This document shows, piece by piece, positions 1-6,008 of a DNA stretch of 8,394 bases. Every line of letters starts with the position of its first letter. Position 1 is the stretch's first letter. The stretch lies in assembly GCA_050288085.1 (NCBI GenBank), contig JBNKDD010000252.1, positions 1 through 8,394 on the forward strand, in the 5' to 3' direction. The stretch is from JBNKDD01 sp050288085. Lineage in GTDB: Bacteria > Chloroflexota > Anaerolineae > Aggregatilineales > UBA3940. The notes beneath the pieces were generated by a model. The model was not told where the DNA came from, did not search any database, and was given only the letters and a program-made list of their open reading frames with translations. Made by a program: the position numbers and the translations under genes.

Positions 1-136
1 CCAATGGCTCAATCTGGTGCAACTGGACAAAAACCGGCGGTGGTGTCAGCCGTCTCAATGCCTCAGTCTGATGATGAAATCGGGCAATATCCGCTAATGG
101 CGCTCGAACTGTAAAACTGTAATCAAAAATTGGCAT
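1..136 (-). CDS. SRPBCC-fold (polyketide cyclase/dehydrase-like) protein, 5' part only
   Basis: The first 45 codons are present, reading leftwards from the ATG at 136-134; the rest lies beyond the window. The protein begins MPIFDYSFTVRAPLADIARF. This fits the first beta strand and helix of the SRPBCC/START-like fold (a strand ending in 'V.AP...' followed by 'IARFH'), and a 'LTPPPVFVQLH' stretch follows. Family members bind hydrophobic ligands in a deep cavity, and many are annotated as cyclase/dehydrase without a proven reaction. The ribosome site is a purine-rich GGTAGGGTGA just before the ATG. The gene is divergent from the CrtD-like desaturase and shares a palindromic promoter region with it, so a link to carotenoid or other isoprenoid metabolism is plausible but inferred. 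The family call rests on the N-terminus alone. Confidence 0.72.
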   Translation of the reverse strand, partial: MPIFDYSFTVRAPLADIARFHHQTEALRRLTPPPVFVQLHQIEPL

Positions 137-170
137 ATTCACCCTACCTGTAATGCAAAAAACCAGGATC

Positions 171-199
171 AATATATCAATTTGTTAATATTTTGTCAA
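171..199 (-). promoter_or_regulatory. Sigma70-type promoter of the SRPBCC gene
   Basis: On the minus strand there is a perfect -35 TTGACA (199-194), a 17-base spacer and a -10 TATATT (176-171, five of six consensus bases). Transcription would begin near 164, giving a leader of about 28 bases before the ATG at 136. The -35 hexamer lies inside the left arm of the 194-212 palindrome. Confidence 0.68.
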
Positions 200-227
200 T
201 ATTATATTGACATTTCAGGTTAATATT
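184..227 (+). repeat. Three direct copies of GTYAATATT in the divergent promoter gap
   Basis: GTTAATATT occurs at 184-192 and 219-227, and GTCAATATT at 195-203. The first two start 11 bases apart, about one helical turn; the third starts 24 bases after the second. The right arm of the palindrome supplies a partial inverted copy (ATATTGAC, 204-211). The spacing suggests binding sites for a dimeric or tetrameric regulator. CarH/LitR-type MerR proteins that control carotenoid genes are known to use 11-bp direct repeats, but these bases do not identify the binder. Confidence 0.5.
194..212. promoter_or_regulatory. Perfect 19-bp palindrome, probable operator for the divergent pair
   Basis: The sequence TGTCAATATTATATTGACA has two exactly complementary 9-base arms around one central T. 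Each arm contains the TTGACA -35 box of one of the two opposed promoters, so a protein bound here would cover both at once. It stands in an AT-rich patch within GC-rich flanks. The form TGT-N13-ACA is close to, but one base longer than, the TGT-N12-ACA sites known for PpsR/CrtJ photopigment repressors. The regulator itself is unknown. Confidence 0.68.
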
Positions 228-235
228 GCTACATT
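207..235 (+). promoter_or_regulatory. Sigma70-type promoter of the CrtD-like desaturase gene
   Basis: A perfect -35 TTGACA (207-212), a 17-base spacer and a -10 TACATT (230-235, four of six consensus bases) are present. Transcription would start near 242, giving a leader of about 26 bases before the ATG at 268. This is almost a mirror image of the leader on the other side. The -35 lies in the right arm of the palindrome. The -10 overlaps the alternative TTG start at 226, which argues against that start. Confidence 0.62.
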
Positions 236-267
236 CTGCCCAGATTTTGTTGACAAAGTGGGGCTCA

Positions 268-1827
268 ATGACAAAAAATCTGGTGATTATAGGGGCAGGA
301 ATAGGCGGATTGACCACCGCCGCAGTGTTAGCGCGGGCAGGATTAAACGTAACCGTTCTGGAAGCCCACATTTATCCGGGTGGCAGCGCCGGAACCTTCT
401 ATCACAAAGGCTACCGGTTTGATGCCGGGGCCACGCTTGCCGGGGGATTTTATCCCGGTGGCCCAATGGATCTGGTTGCGCAGGCAGCAGGCATCGAAGC
501 ATGGCCCGTTCGCGAGGCAAATCCGGCAATGGCCGTCCATCTCCCGGATGGGGCGATCATCACACGTCGGGCAGATGAGCAGCGATGGGAAGCACGCCGG
601 GAGGCATTCGGCACACAGGCTGAATCCTTCTGGCGCTGGCAGGAACACACCGCCGATCAGTTGTGGAATCTTGCTTTGAGGCAGCCCACCTGGCCCCCAC
701 AAACTCCTGACGAAGCTGTCCGGCTGGCAAAAACCGGCCTCAACTGGCTGGCCGACAACCCCGGTGAACGTCTCCACCCGGAGCTAATCGCCGACGCCTT
801 TCGCCCAACAGTACATCATCTCAAGAACGCGTCAGAGCGGCTCCGGCAGTTCGTCGATGGGCAGCTTTTGATCTCCACCCAGACCACCAGCCAATATGCT
901 AACGCCCTATACAGCGCCTCCGCCCTGGATTTACCACGCCGGGGTGTGATTCATACCAGCGGCGGGATGGGTGGAATCGCCGAGACATTGGTACAGGCCA
1001 TCCGCGCTCACGGGGGGCAGGTTCTCTACCGTCAGCAGGTGGATCGAATCGTCATGGAAAAGAATAGACCGGTCGCGGTTGAGACTAAACGCGGTGATAC
1101 TTTCCCAGCCGATATTGTGATCGCCAATCTCACGCCCTGGAATATCAGGAAACTCTTAGAGGATAATGCCCCACCCCGCCTGCGTCATCTGCCTGAGCGG
1201 CCACAAACCGGCTGGGGCGCGTTTATGGTCTATGTGGGGATCGATGGCAGTATCATCCCCGGCGATTCTCCCCTACACCACCAGGTGATTGTCCGGGAGC
1301 CGCTCGGCGAAGGGAACTCTATCTTTATCTCGATCAGCCCGGCCTGGGATCATAGTCGCGCCCCAGAAGGACACCGAGCCGTGACGATCAGTACACACAC
1401 CGATCTGAATCCCTGGTGGGATTTGTTTGAACTTCACCAACCTATCTATGAAGCTCGCAAAGCCGCCTATGTTGATCGCATCCTGACTGCTGCTGAGACC
1501 GCCCTACCCCGGCTGAGGGATGCCGCAGAATTAGTGATGCCCGGCACGCCAGTCACCTTTCAGCGATTTACACGGCGGCAGTGGGGATGGGTGGGAGGTT
1601 TTCCACAGACTGACCTGTTTCAGGGTTGGGGGCCGAGGATCGCCCCGAACCTGTGGATGGTCGGAGACAGCATCTTCCCCGGCCAATCGACGACGGCTGT
1701 TGCCCTGGGTGGCTTGCGAGTAGCCGACACATTACTACACGAAGTCACCAAGGAAAACCGGGGTAGACTCGACCGGACATCAACGCACCACCGGCGGCGG
1801 CATGATCGCTTCCAGCGCATCGGTTAA
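268..1827 (+). CDS. crtD: CrtD-like carotenoid desaturase (FAD-dependent, CrtI/CrtD family)
   Basis: This 519-residue flavoprotein resembles the CrtD/CrtI/CrtISO amine-oxidase-like family, which desaturates or isomerises carotenoids at membranes. Visible motifs are the dinucleotide fold GAGIGG (residues 9-14), a ribose-binding acidic residue at Glu32, PGGSAGTF (37-44), 'YRFDAGAT' near 49-56, and the C-terminal FAD motif GDSIFPGQST (466-475) followed by 'AVALGGLRVADTL'. 'FDAGAT...GG.YPGG' and the middle region resemble cyanobacterial C-3',4' desaturases more than phytoene desaturases; this is recalled similarity, so the substrate is uncertain. ATG 268 is chosen because the Rossmann strand begins at once; TTG 226 would add 14 atypical residues and overlap the promoter. 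The last 20 or so residues are Arg/His-rich and extend past the usual family end, and the final 15 are antisense to the Clp-N gene. Confidence 0.83.
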   Translation: MTKNLVIIGAGIGGLTTAAVLARAGLNVTVLEAHIYPGGSAGTFYHKGYRFDAGATLAGGFYPGGPMDLVAQAAGIEAWPVREANPAMAVHLPDGAIITRRADEQRWEARREAFGTQAESFWRWQEHTADQLWNLALRQPTWPPQTPDEAVRLAKTGLNWLADNPGERLHPELIADAFRPTVHHLKNASERLRQFVDGQLLISTQTTSQYANALYSASALDLPRRGVIHTSGGMGGIAETLVQAIRAHGGQVLYRQQVDRIVMEKNRPVAVETKRGDTFPADIVIANLTPWNIRKLLEDNAPPRLRHLPERPQTGWGAFMVYVGIDGSIIPGDSPLHHQVIVREPLGEGNSIFISISPAWDHSRAPEGHRAVTISTHTDLNPWWDLFELHQPIYEARKAAYVDRILTAAETALPRLRDAAELVMPGTPVTFQRFTRRQWGWVGGFPQTDLFQGWGPRIAPNLWMVGDSIFPGQSTTAVALGGLRVADTLLHEVTKENRGRLDRTSTHHRRRHDRFQRIG

Positions 1828-2691
1828 CGCGGCCTGAGATACCCCCAGGTCGGCTAACATATCAAGCGCCGTATGCCGGTCGGCGCGCGCTAATCCCATC
1901 GCTAAGTGGGTCGGTGTGACGGCCAGATGTCCCCGATTCCAGGCTTCACCAATTGCATAACCGAGGATTCGCTGCACATCGTCGGCCAGTGGCAGCCGTC
2001 CTCGTGCAGCACCCACCGATGCCTCGGTCTGACCGGATAAAGCCTCCAGGTTGAGGTTAAACTTTGTCGCAAGCATCTCCTGTACCGGGCTGTCAAGTGA
2101 TAACAGCGCCATCAATAAATGTGCGCTTGTGACCCGCCGCTTCCCTTGCTGCCGTGCTGCATCCATCGCCAGGCTGAGAGTCCAGGCGCTTTCCAACGTC
2201 AGGCGGTAAGCATGAGCAGCCTCATCACGGATAGGCGCAGATGGAGTTGACTGCTGGATGGCATATAAGCGATTGAGAACATCATTTGAGTTGACGCCAA
2301 TTGACGACAGCATCTCGTCGGCTGAGGTTCGTGCAGCGACGATTCCGTATAACAGGTGCTCGGTATCGAGCGTGCGATGCCCCCATTCCTGCACCGACGC
2401 GACCGCCCGTTCAATTGAATCACGGGCCTCATCCGCCAGATCGATCCGCCCGGCGGCGGTACGGTCATGGGTTGCTGCCGCTTCGACCAGGACATCGTGC
2501 AGCATATCCGGCGTAACGTTGACCGCATCAAAGACCGCACTCGCCAGACCTTTGCTTTCACGCGAAAGCGCATAGAGCAAGTGCTGGCAGGTCACAAACC
2601 CGTGACCCAATCCATCAGCCTCATCCGAAGCAAAGGCCAACACGCGCTGGAATCGCTCGGTTGGCCTGGGCAGGTTATCAGAATTGCTCAT
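1780..2691 (-). CDS. Stand-alone Clp N-domain protein with four Clp-N repeats and no ATPase
   Basis: The 303-residue protein consists almost wholly of Clp-N helical repeats at about 11-70, 84-142, 158-218 and 233-294. Each repeat has the signature pattern 'A...A...gH..v...HLL..L' (His-Leu-Leu at 37, 112 and 191; His-Leu-Ala at 262). This equals two full Clp N-domains in tandem. No Walker motif, AAA+ module, signal peptide or membrane segment is seen. In ClpC the N-domain binds substrates and adaptors, including phospho-arginine. By alignment from memory, the acidic pocket residue is Gln36 in repeat 1, Glu111 in repeat 2, and Ala or Thr in repeats 3 and 4, so only one site looks intact. It may act as a free adaptor, competitor or scaffold. 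The start is 9 bases after the upstream stop with only a weak ribosome site, implying coupling. It is the last gene of the era operon and overlaps crtD tail-to-tail by 48 bases. Confidence 0.88.
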   Translation of the reverse strand: MSNSDNLPRPTERFQRVLAFASDEADGLGHGFVTCQHLLYALSRESKGLASAVFDAVNVTPDMLHDVLVEAAATHDRTAAGRIDLADEARDSIERAVASVQEWGHRTLDTEHLLYGIVAARTSADEMLSSIGVNSNDVLNRLYAIQQSTPSAPIRDEAAHAYRLTLESAWTLSLAMDAARQQGKRRVTSAHLLMALLSLDSPVQEMLATKFNLNLEALSGQTEASVGAARGRLPLADDVQRILGYAIGEAWNRGHLAVTPTHLAMGLARADRHTALDMLADLGVSQAALTDALEAIMPPPVVR

Positions 2692-2700
2692 TGAGACTAT

Positions 2701-3834
2701 CTATACATGGTAGCCAATCCGGGCCTGGTATTCCTCAATGTCTCCCCGGATGGATTTCCGCTGCGCAATTGCATTATTGACAGGGCTTGACAGCTTTTCC
2801 TCGTAATCAGTCTGGAACTGCTTTAACTCGGCCAGTACATTTTCTGCCGGTTCAATGATGTGATTATTGATCGGATCAAGCAGGATACCGGCCAGATTGC
2901 CATCATCATCCTTGCTGAACCAGACCAAAAGCGGATCGAAAATGTCGTCCGTAATTCCATCGACCAGTTCAGGTAGATCGGAAACAATAAGCTGCATGGC
3001 TTCCATCCCGGCGCGGGCCTTATTGCCAATACCAAAGGGCAGCTTGTCCAATACCCACAGCACAAACTCAGCAACCTGGCTGGCAAGCTTCCCTGATGCT
3101 TCGACCGCTTCCTGAACCTTCTCGCTCAGATCATCCAGGTTAATACCCAGCGCCTTGATCTGTCCTTGCAGCCAGATGAAGCCAGCCTGCGGGCCGGGCA
3201 GCGCGGACAGGAAACTCGAAATAGCCAACTGCCCTTTTGCCAGACCGATTCGGAGCAGATCGACAACTTTCATCGCATTGACCAGGGCCGTACCGACTAC
3301 CCCAACGGCTGATGCCACCAGCGTATCCAGCCCGACATCATCAAGCGCTTGCCATAGGCTGTTCAGCGATGAAAGGTCATCATTCTGTGTTTCTAATTCT
3401 TCGATCCTGGCTTTGAGCTGCTCGATCTCGCTGCCTGATGCGGTCAAATCACTGACACACTGATCCCGTTCTGCCGTTATCGACGCAAGCTGATACTGCA
3501 GGTCAGCAATCTGGTCGACCAGAGTCGCAACGTCTCCTGACTCATCACCAACTTCGAGCTCTGTACCGTTCGGCAAAACGACAACCGTTTCGTCCTTTCG
3601 CCGCCCGTTCGCAATCAGGGCTATCCCGCCGCCAAAGGCCAACGCCGCCGCCCCACCGACCAGCAGTTGTGACATGAACCGCCGCCGGTCAACGCCTTCA
3701 ACCGGTTCCGAGGTCTCTGACTCGTCCTGATCATCAACCTTCGGAAGATGCATCAAGGTATCAGACCGGAACTCTCCAACGATCTCTCCGTTTACAATAC
3801 CGTCATCGTGCTCTTGATCATGTTCGTCTGCCAT
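2701..3834 (-). CDS. Unknown Tat-like membrane/exported protein with coiled coil
   Basis: I do not recognise this 377-residue protein. It has a very acidic N-terminal tail (1-48), then DRRRFM (49-54), which fits the twin-arginine pattern RR-x-F, then a Gly/Ala-rich hydrophobic stretch (56-75). A helical heptad-like region (about 101-155, 'DQIADLQYQLASITAERD') looks like a coiled coil. The rest (160-377) is predicted mostly helical and amphipathic, with hydrophobic patches at 169-190 and 255-268 and a basic/acidic C-terminal helix. There is no clear signal-peptidase site, so it may stay anchored. The 'GRRK' just after the hydrophobic stretch weakly opposes simple export. A strong AGGAGG lies 7 bases before the ATG. 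It sits between era and the Clp-N gene in the same operon; a structural or scaffold role is only a guess. Confidence 0.85.
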   Translation of the reverse strand: MADEHDQEHDDGIVNGEIVGEFRSDTLMHLPKVDDQDESETSEPVEGVDRRRFMSQLLVGGAAALAFGGGIALIANGRRKDETVVVLPNGTELEVGDESGDVATLVDQIADLQYQLASITAERDQCVSDLTASGSEIEQLKARIEELETQNDDLSSLNSLWQALDDVGLDTLVASAVGVVGTALVNAMKVVDLLRIGLAKGQLAISSFLSALPGPQAGFIWLQGQIKALGINLDDLSEKVQEAVEASGKLASQVAEFVLWVLDKLPFGIGNKARAGMEAMQLIVSDLPELVDGITDDIFDPLLVWFSKDDDGNLAGILLDPINNHIIEPAENVLAELKQFQTDYEEKLSSPVNNAIAQRKSIRGDIEEYQARIGYHV

Positions 3835-3841
3835 ACTTAAG

Positions 3842-3847
3842 CCTCCT
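3842..3847 (-). promoter_or_regulatory. Strong ribosome-binding site AGGAGG for the coiled-coil protein
   Basis: A perfect AGGAGG lies 7 bases upstream of the ATG at 3834, within the 28-base gap after the era stop. It fixes this start and suggests the unknown protein is translated independently of Era, possibly at a higher rate than its neighbours, whose sites are weaker. Confidence 0.85.
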
Positions 3848-3862
3848 GGCCCAATACCAATT

Positions 3863-4816
3863 TCATCCCCGCCGGTGTTTATATCCCAGGCGGTTTAATG
3901 CCTGCTCATCTTTGCGCCAATTCTTCAATACTTTGACCCACAGGTCAAGGTATACTTTTGTACCCAGTAGTTGGGCAATCTCGACACGAGCCAGTTTGCC
4001 CAGCTTTTTAATCATCTGCCCATTCTTGCCGATGATGATCTGCTTCTGACTATCCCGCTCAACGTAGATCGTCGCCGCAACATAGGTCATATCTTTGCTG
4101 CGCTCTTTGAACTCATTGACCACCACCGCCGCCGAGTGCGGAATTTCCCGCTCGTAGAGATGAAGCACTTTCTCCCGGATGACCTCCGCCACGTTATCGC
4201 GCAGGTGGGTATCCGTTAGCTGCTCCTCCGGGTAATAGCGCGGCCCCTCTGGCAGCTCATCAATGATCAGATCAAGCACCGCCTCGACGTTCTGGCCCTC
4301 GGTGGCGCTGACAAGAATCGGCGTCGCTTCAGGCACCAAGGCCTCATACGCCTCGCGGTGCAGGGTTTCCTGCTCGGCATCTAATAGATCGCACTTGTTC
4401 AAAACCAGGATCGCCGGAACACGATCATTCCTGTTCACCAACTCAGCAATCGCTTGATCGGCTGCATTCGGCAGTTCCGATACATCCGCCAGGAACAGAA
4501 TCACATCCGCATCGGGGATCGATTGGGTTGCCACATCAACCATAAACTCGCCTAGCTTAGACCGGGCAATATGGATCCCCGGTGTATCGACAAATACAAT
4601 CTGAATGTTCTCCCGCGTCAGGATTCCTAACTGTCGTTCGCGGGTGGTCTGAGGTTTGGGCGATGTGATCGCCAGCTTCTCGCCAAGAAAAGCATTCATA
4701 AGGGTCGATTTGCCGACGTTCGGCTTTCCGACAACGGACACAAACCCCGATCGATGATCCTCCGGTAGATCATTCGCCTCAATAATATCCTGGAATTCTT
4801 CCGGTTCCTGCATCAT
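3863..4816 (-). CDS. era: GTPase Era
   Basis: Era is an essential GTPase that binds the 3' end of 16S rRNA and helps mature the 30S subunit in the cytoplasm. All motifs are present: G1 GKPNVGKS (30-37), the switch I threonines in PQTT (55-58), G3 DTPG (77-80), G4 NKCD (140-143), G5 SAT (170-172), and a C-terminal KH domain with GKNGQMIKKLG (263-273). The 317 residues exceed the usual length of about 300 because of an acidic N-terminal extension of roughly 20 residues before 'SGFVSVVGKPN'. The start is ATG 4816, directly followed by a second ATG. The first ATG forms an ATGA overlap with the stop of the upstream transporter gene, a sign of translational coupling. The next gene begins 28 bases downstream. 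Confidence 0.98.
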   Translation of the reverse strand: MMQEPEEFQDIIEANDLPEDHRSGFVSVVGKPNVGKSTLMNAFLGEKLAITSPKPQTTRERQLGILTRENIQIVFVDTPGIHIARSKLGEFMVDVATQSIPDADVILFLADVSELPNAADQAIAELVNRNDRVPAILVLNKCDLLDAEQETLHREAYEALVPEATPILVSATEGQNVEAVLDLIIDELPEGPRYYPEEQLTDTHLRDNVAEVIREKVLHLYEREIPHSAAVVVNEFKERSKDMTYVAATIYVERDSQKQIIIGKNGQMIKKLGKLARVEIAQLLGTKVYLDLWVKVLKNWRKDEQALNRLGYKHRRG

Positions 4817-5538
4817 ACACTCAACTTAAATGGGTTAAAGTCGGTATCGTAATCGTAGTAGTCTTCCTGTTCGACCCGTTTCAACATCCCGACAATCTGA
4901 TAGGTCAGCGGGGTGAAAATCGCCTCGATTCCAACTTTGAAAATATAGTTAGCAACGATCAGGGATGGGGCATCGCGCCATGAGAATACGCCCATGACTA
5001 CGGCAACCAGGATAAACAGAACGCTGTCAACCCCTTCGCCAACCAGGGTTGAGCCAATCGTGCGCGCCCATAAGAAACGGCCTTCCGTCCAGATTTTCAT
5101 CTTCGCCAGGACAAAACTGTTCGAGAATTCCCCGGCACAGTAAGCGATCAGGCTGGCAACGATCAGGCCGGACACACCGCCCAGGATCGAGTCGTAAGCC
5201 TGCTGGCCTACGTCCTGTTCCCAGCCCTCAGCACCGGGCATGATCCCGACCAGCCACAGCGTAAAGGCCATCAGCGCCGCCATGGCAAATCCGATCCAGA
5301 TCACACGGCGCGACCGCCGGTAGCCGTAAACCTCGGTCAACACATCCCCGAAGATATAGCTAATCGGAAAGAGCAGCGTCCCGGCATCAAAGAACAGTGG
5401 CAGGGGGCCGATGCTGGCCCGCCAATCGACCAGTTTGGCCGACGATGCAATATTGCTGATCAACAGCACGCTCACAAACAGCGCCGTAATCAGATCGTAG
5501 TAGCGATACCCCAATCGATCTTGTTTCTGGTTATTCAT
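4813..5538 (-). CDS. yhhQ: YhhQ/VUT-family queuosine-precursor transporter
   Basis: This 241-residue inner-membrane protein belongs to the YhhQ (VUT, vitamin uptake-like) family, whose studied members import queuosine precursors such as preQ0 or preQ1 for tRNA wobble modification. About six hydrophobic segments are visible (near 16-33, 46-64, 78-99, 118-138, 166-186 and 191-215). Family motifs include FGDVLTEVYGY (63-73), GEFSNSFVLAKMK (136-148) and GSTLVGEGVDS (162-172). I chose the ATG at 5538: the longer frame from 5625 would add 29 residues overlapping the upstream gene, and the hydrophilic MNNQKQDRLGYRYYD start suits the family. The C-terminal tail is unusually rich in Asp, Glu and Tyr (223-234). 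No queuosine synthesis genes or preQ1 aptamer are seen nearby. It is the third operon gene, 7 bases after the previous stop, and its stop overlaps the era start. Confidence 0.92.
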   Translation of the reverse strand: MNNQKQDRLGYRYYDLITALFVSVLLISNIASSAKLVDWRASIGPLPLFFDAGTLLFPISYIFGDVLTEVYGYRRSRRVIWIGFAMAALMAFTLWLVGIMPGAEGWEQDVGQQAYDSILGGVSGLIVASLIAYCAGEFSNSFVLAKMKIWTEGRFLWARTIGSTLVGEGVDSVLFILVAVVMGVFSWRDAPSLIVANYIFKVGIEAIFTPLTYQIVGMLKRVEQEDYYDYDTDFNPFKLSV

Positions 5539-5545
5539 TAACTTA

Positions 5546-5965
5546 CTAGCCTTCAAAGTCGGGGTGACGCCCTTCTCCGAAGACCTTAACCTCGTACGAT
5601 ACGTTGGTCGCATCACGCTTGGCAACCTTCACGTCCATGTGCTCGACATAGCCATATTCGTCGTTAAAGCGTAGGGTGATCGCCTCAGGTCCGGCTTCCG
5701 CTTCCGGCAGAATCTTGGTAAGCATATCCCGTGCCCAGGCAAAAGTTCCCGGCACCGAAAAGAGCCAGTAATCCTTGCCCGTTTCGATCTCCCGCCATTT
5801 ACCTTTCCAAAGATGATGCAGCTTCCCATCCGCAACCGTGAACGTATGATCGCCCACCCGGTTGATGTCGCCGCCCAAATATTCGGCCTGAATCCAGTAT
5901 TCTTCAATTTCCTTAGAGCGCCAGAGATTGATGCCCTCCACCAGTTTTTTTATATACTCGTCCAT
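5546..5965 (-). CDS. Small uncharacterised protein, possibly DUF6174-like
   Basis: This is a 139-residue soluble protein without signal peptide or membrane segment. Its pattern is a Trp-rich N-terminal helix (MDEYIKKLVEGINLW), then 'EEYWIQAEY', a 'TFTVADGKLHHLW' strand-turn, 'FSVPGTFAWARDML', 'LRFNDEYGYVEHMDVKVAKRD' and 'SYEVKVFGEG'. That order (W..., EY, V.DGK, an F-x(5)-F-x(6)-L-type helix, then (D)EYGYv) recalls DUF6174. Those proteins are usually lipoproteins, so the link is tentative and no function is known. I chose the ATG at 5965 because AGGA lies 5 bases upstream; a longer frame to 6001 would add 12 residues covering that ribosome site. It lies between the PfpI-like gene (43-base gap) and the transporter (7-base gap). 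Confidence 0.85.
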   Translation of the reverse strand: MDEYIKKLVEGINLWRSKEIEEYWIQAEYLGGDINRVGDHTFTVADGKLHHLWKGKWREIETGKDYWLFSVPGTFAWARDMLTKILPEAEAGPEAITLRFNDEYGYVEHMDVKVAKRDATNVSYEVKVFGEGRHPDFEG

Positions 5966-5970
5966 GATTA

Positions 5971-5974
5971 TCCT
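5971..5974 (-). promoter_or_regulatory. Ribosome-binding site AGGA deciding the 5965 start
   Basis: AGGA sits 5 bases before the ATG at 5965, in the 43-base gap after the PfpI-like gene. No comparable purine run precedes the alternative start at 6001, so the shorter protein is preferred. Confidence 0.6.
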
Positions 5975-6008
5975 ATTCTTCTGTTGATTTCCTGTTATCA
6001 CCTAGATT

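Noticed and set aside
226..267. TTG start giving the CrtD-like protein 14 extra N-terminal residues
   Set aside because: It overlaps the -10 box, the added residues are unlike the family, and the ATG at 268 starts directly at the Rossmann strand.
343..777. 144-codon open frame antisense to crtD
   Set aside because: It resembles no family and mirrors the strong crtD coding frame; long antisense frames are common in GC-rich genes.
5539..5625. 29-residue N-terminal extension of the YhhQ-like transporter
   Set aside because: It lies inside the upstream gene in another frame and is basic, unlike family starts; the ATG at 5538 after a 7-base gap fits the operon.
5966..6001. 12-residue extension of the small DUF protein
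   Set aside because: It covers the AGGA ribosome site that serves the ATG at 5965, and has no ribosome site of its own.
5539..6008. preQ1 riboswitch for the transporter
   Set aside because: The gap before the gene is only 7 bases and no aptamer-like pseudoknot sequence is seen before the operon's first gene either.
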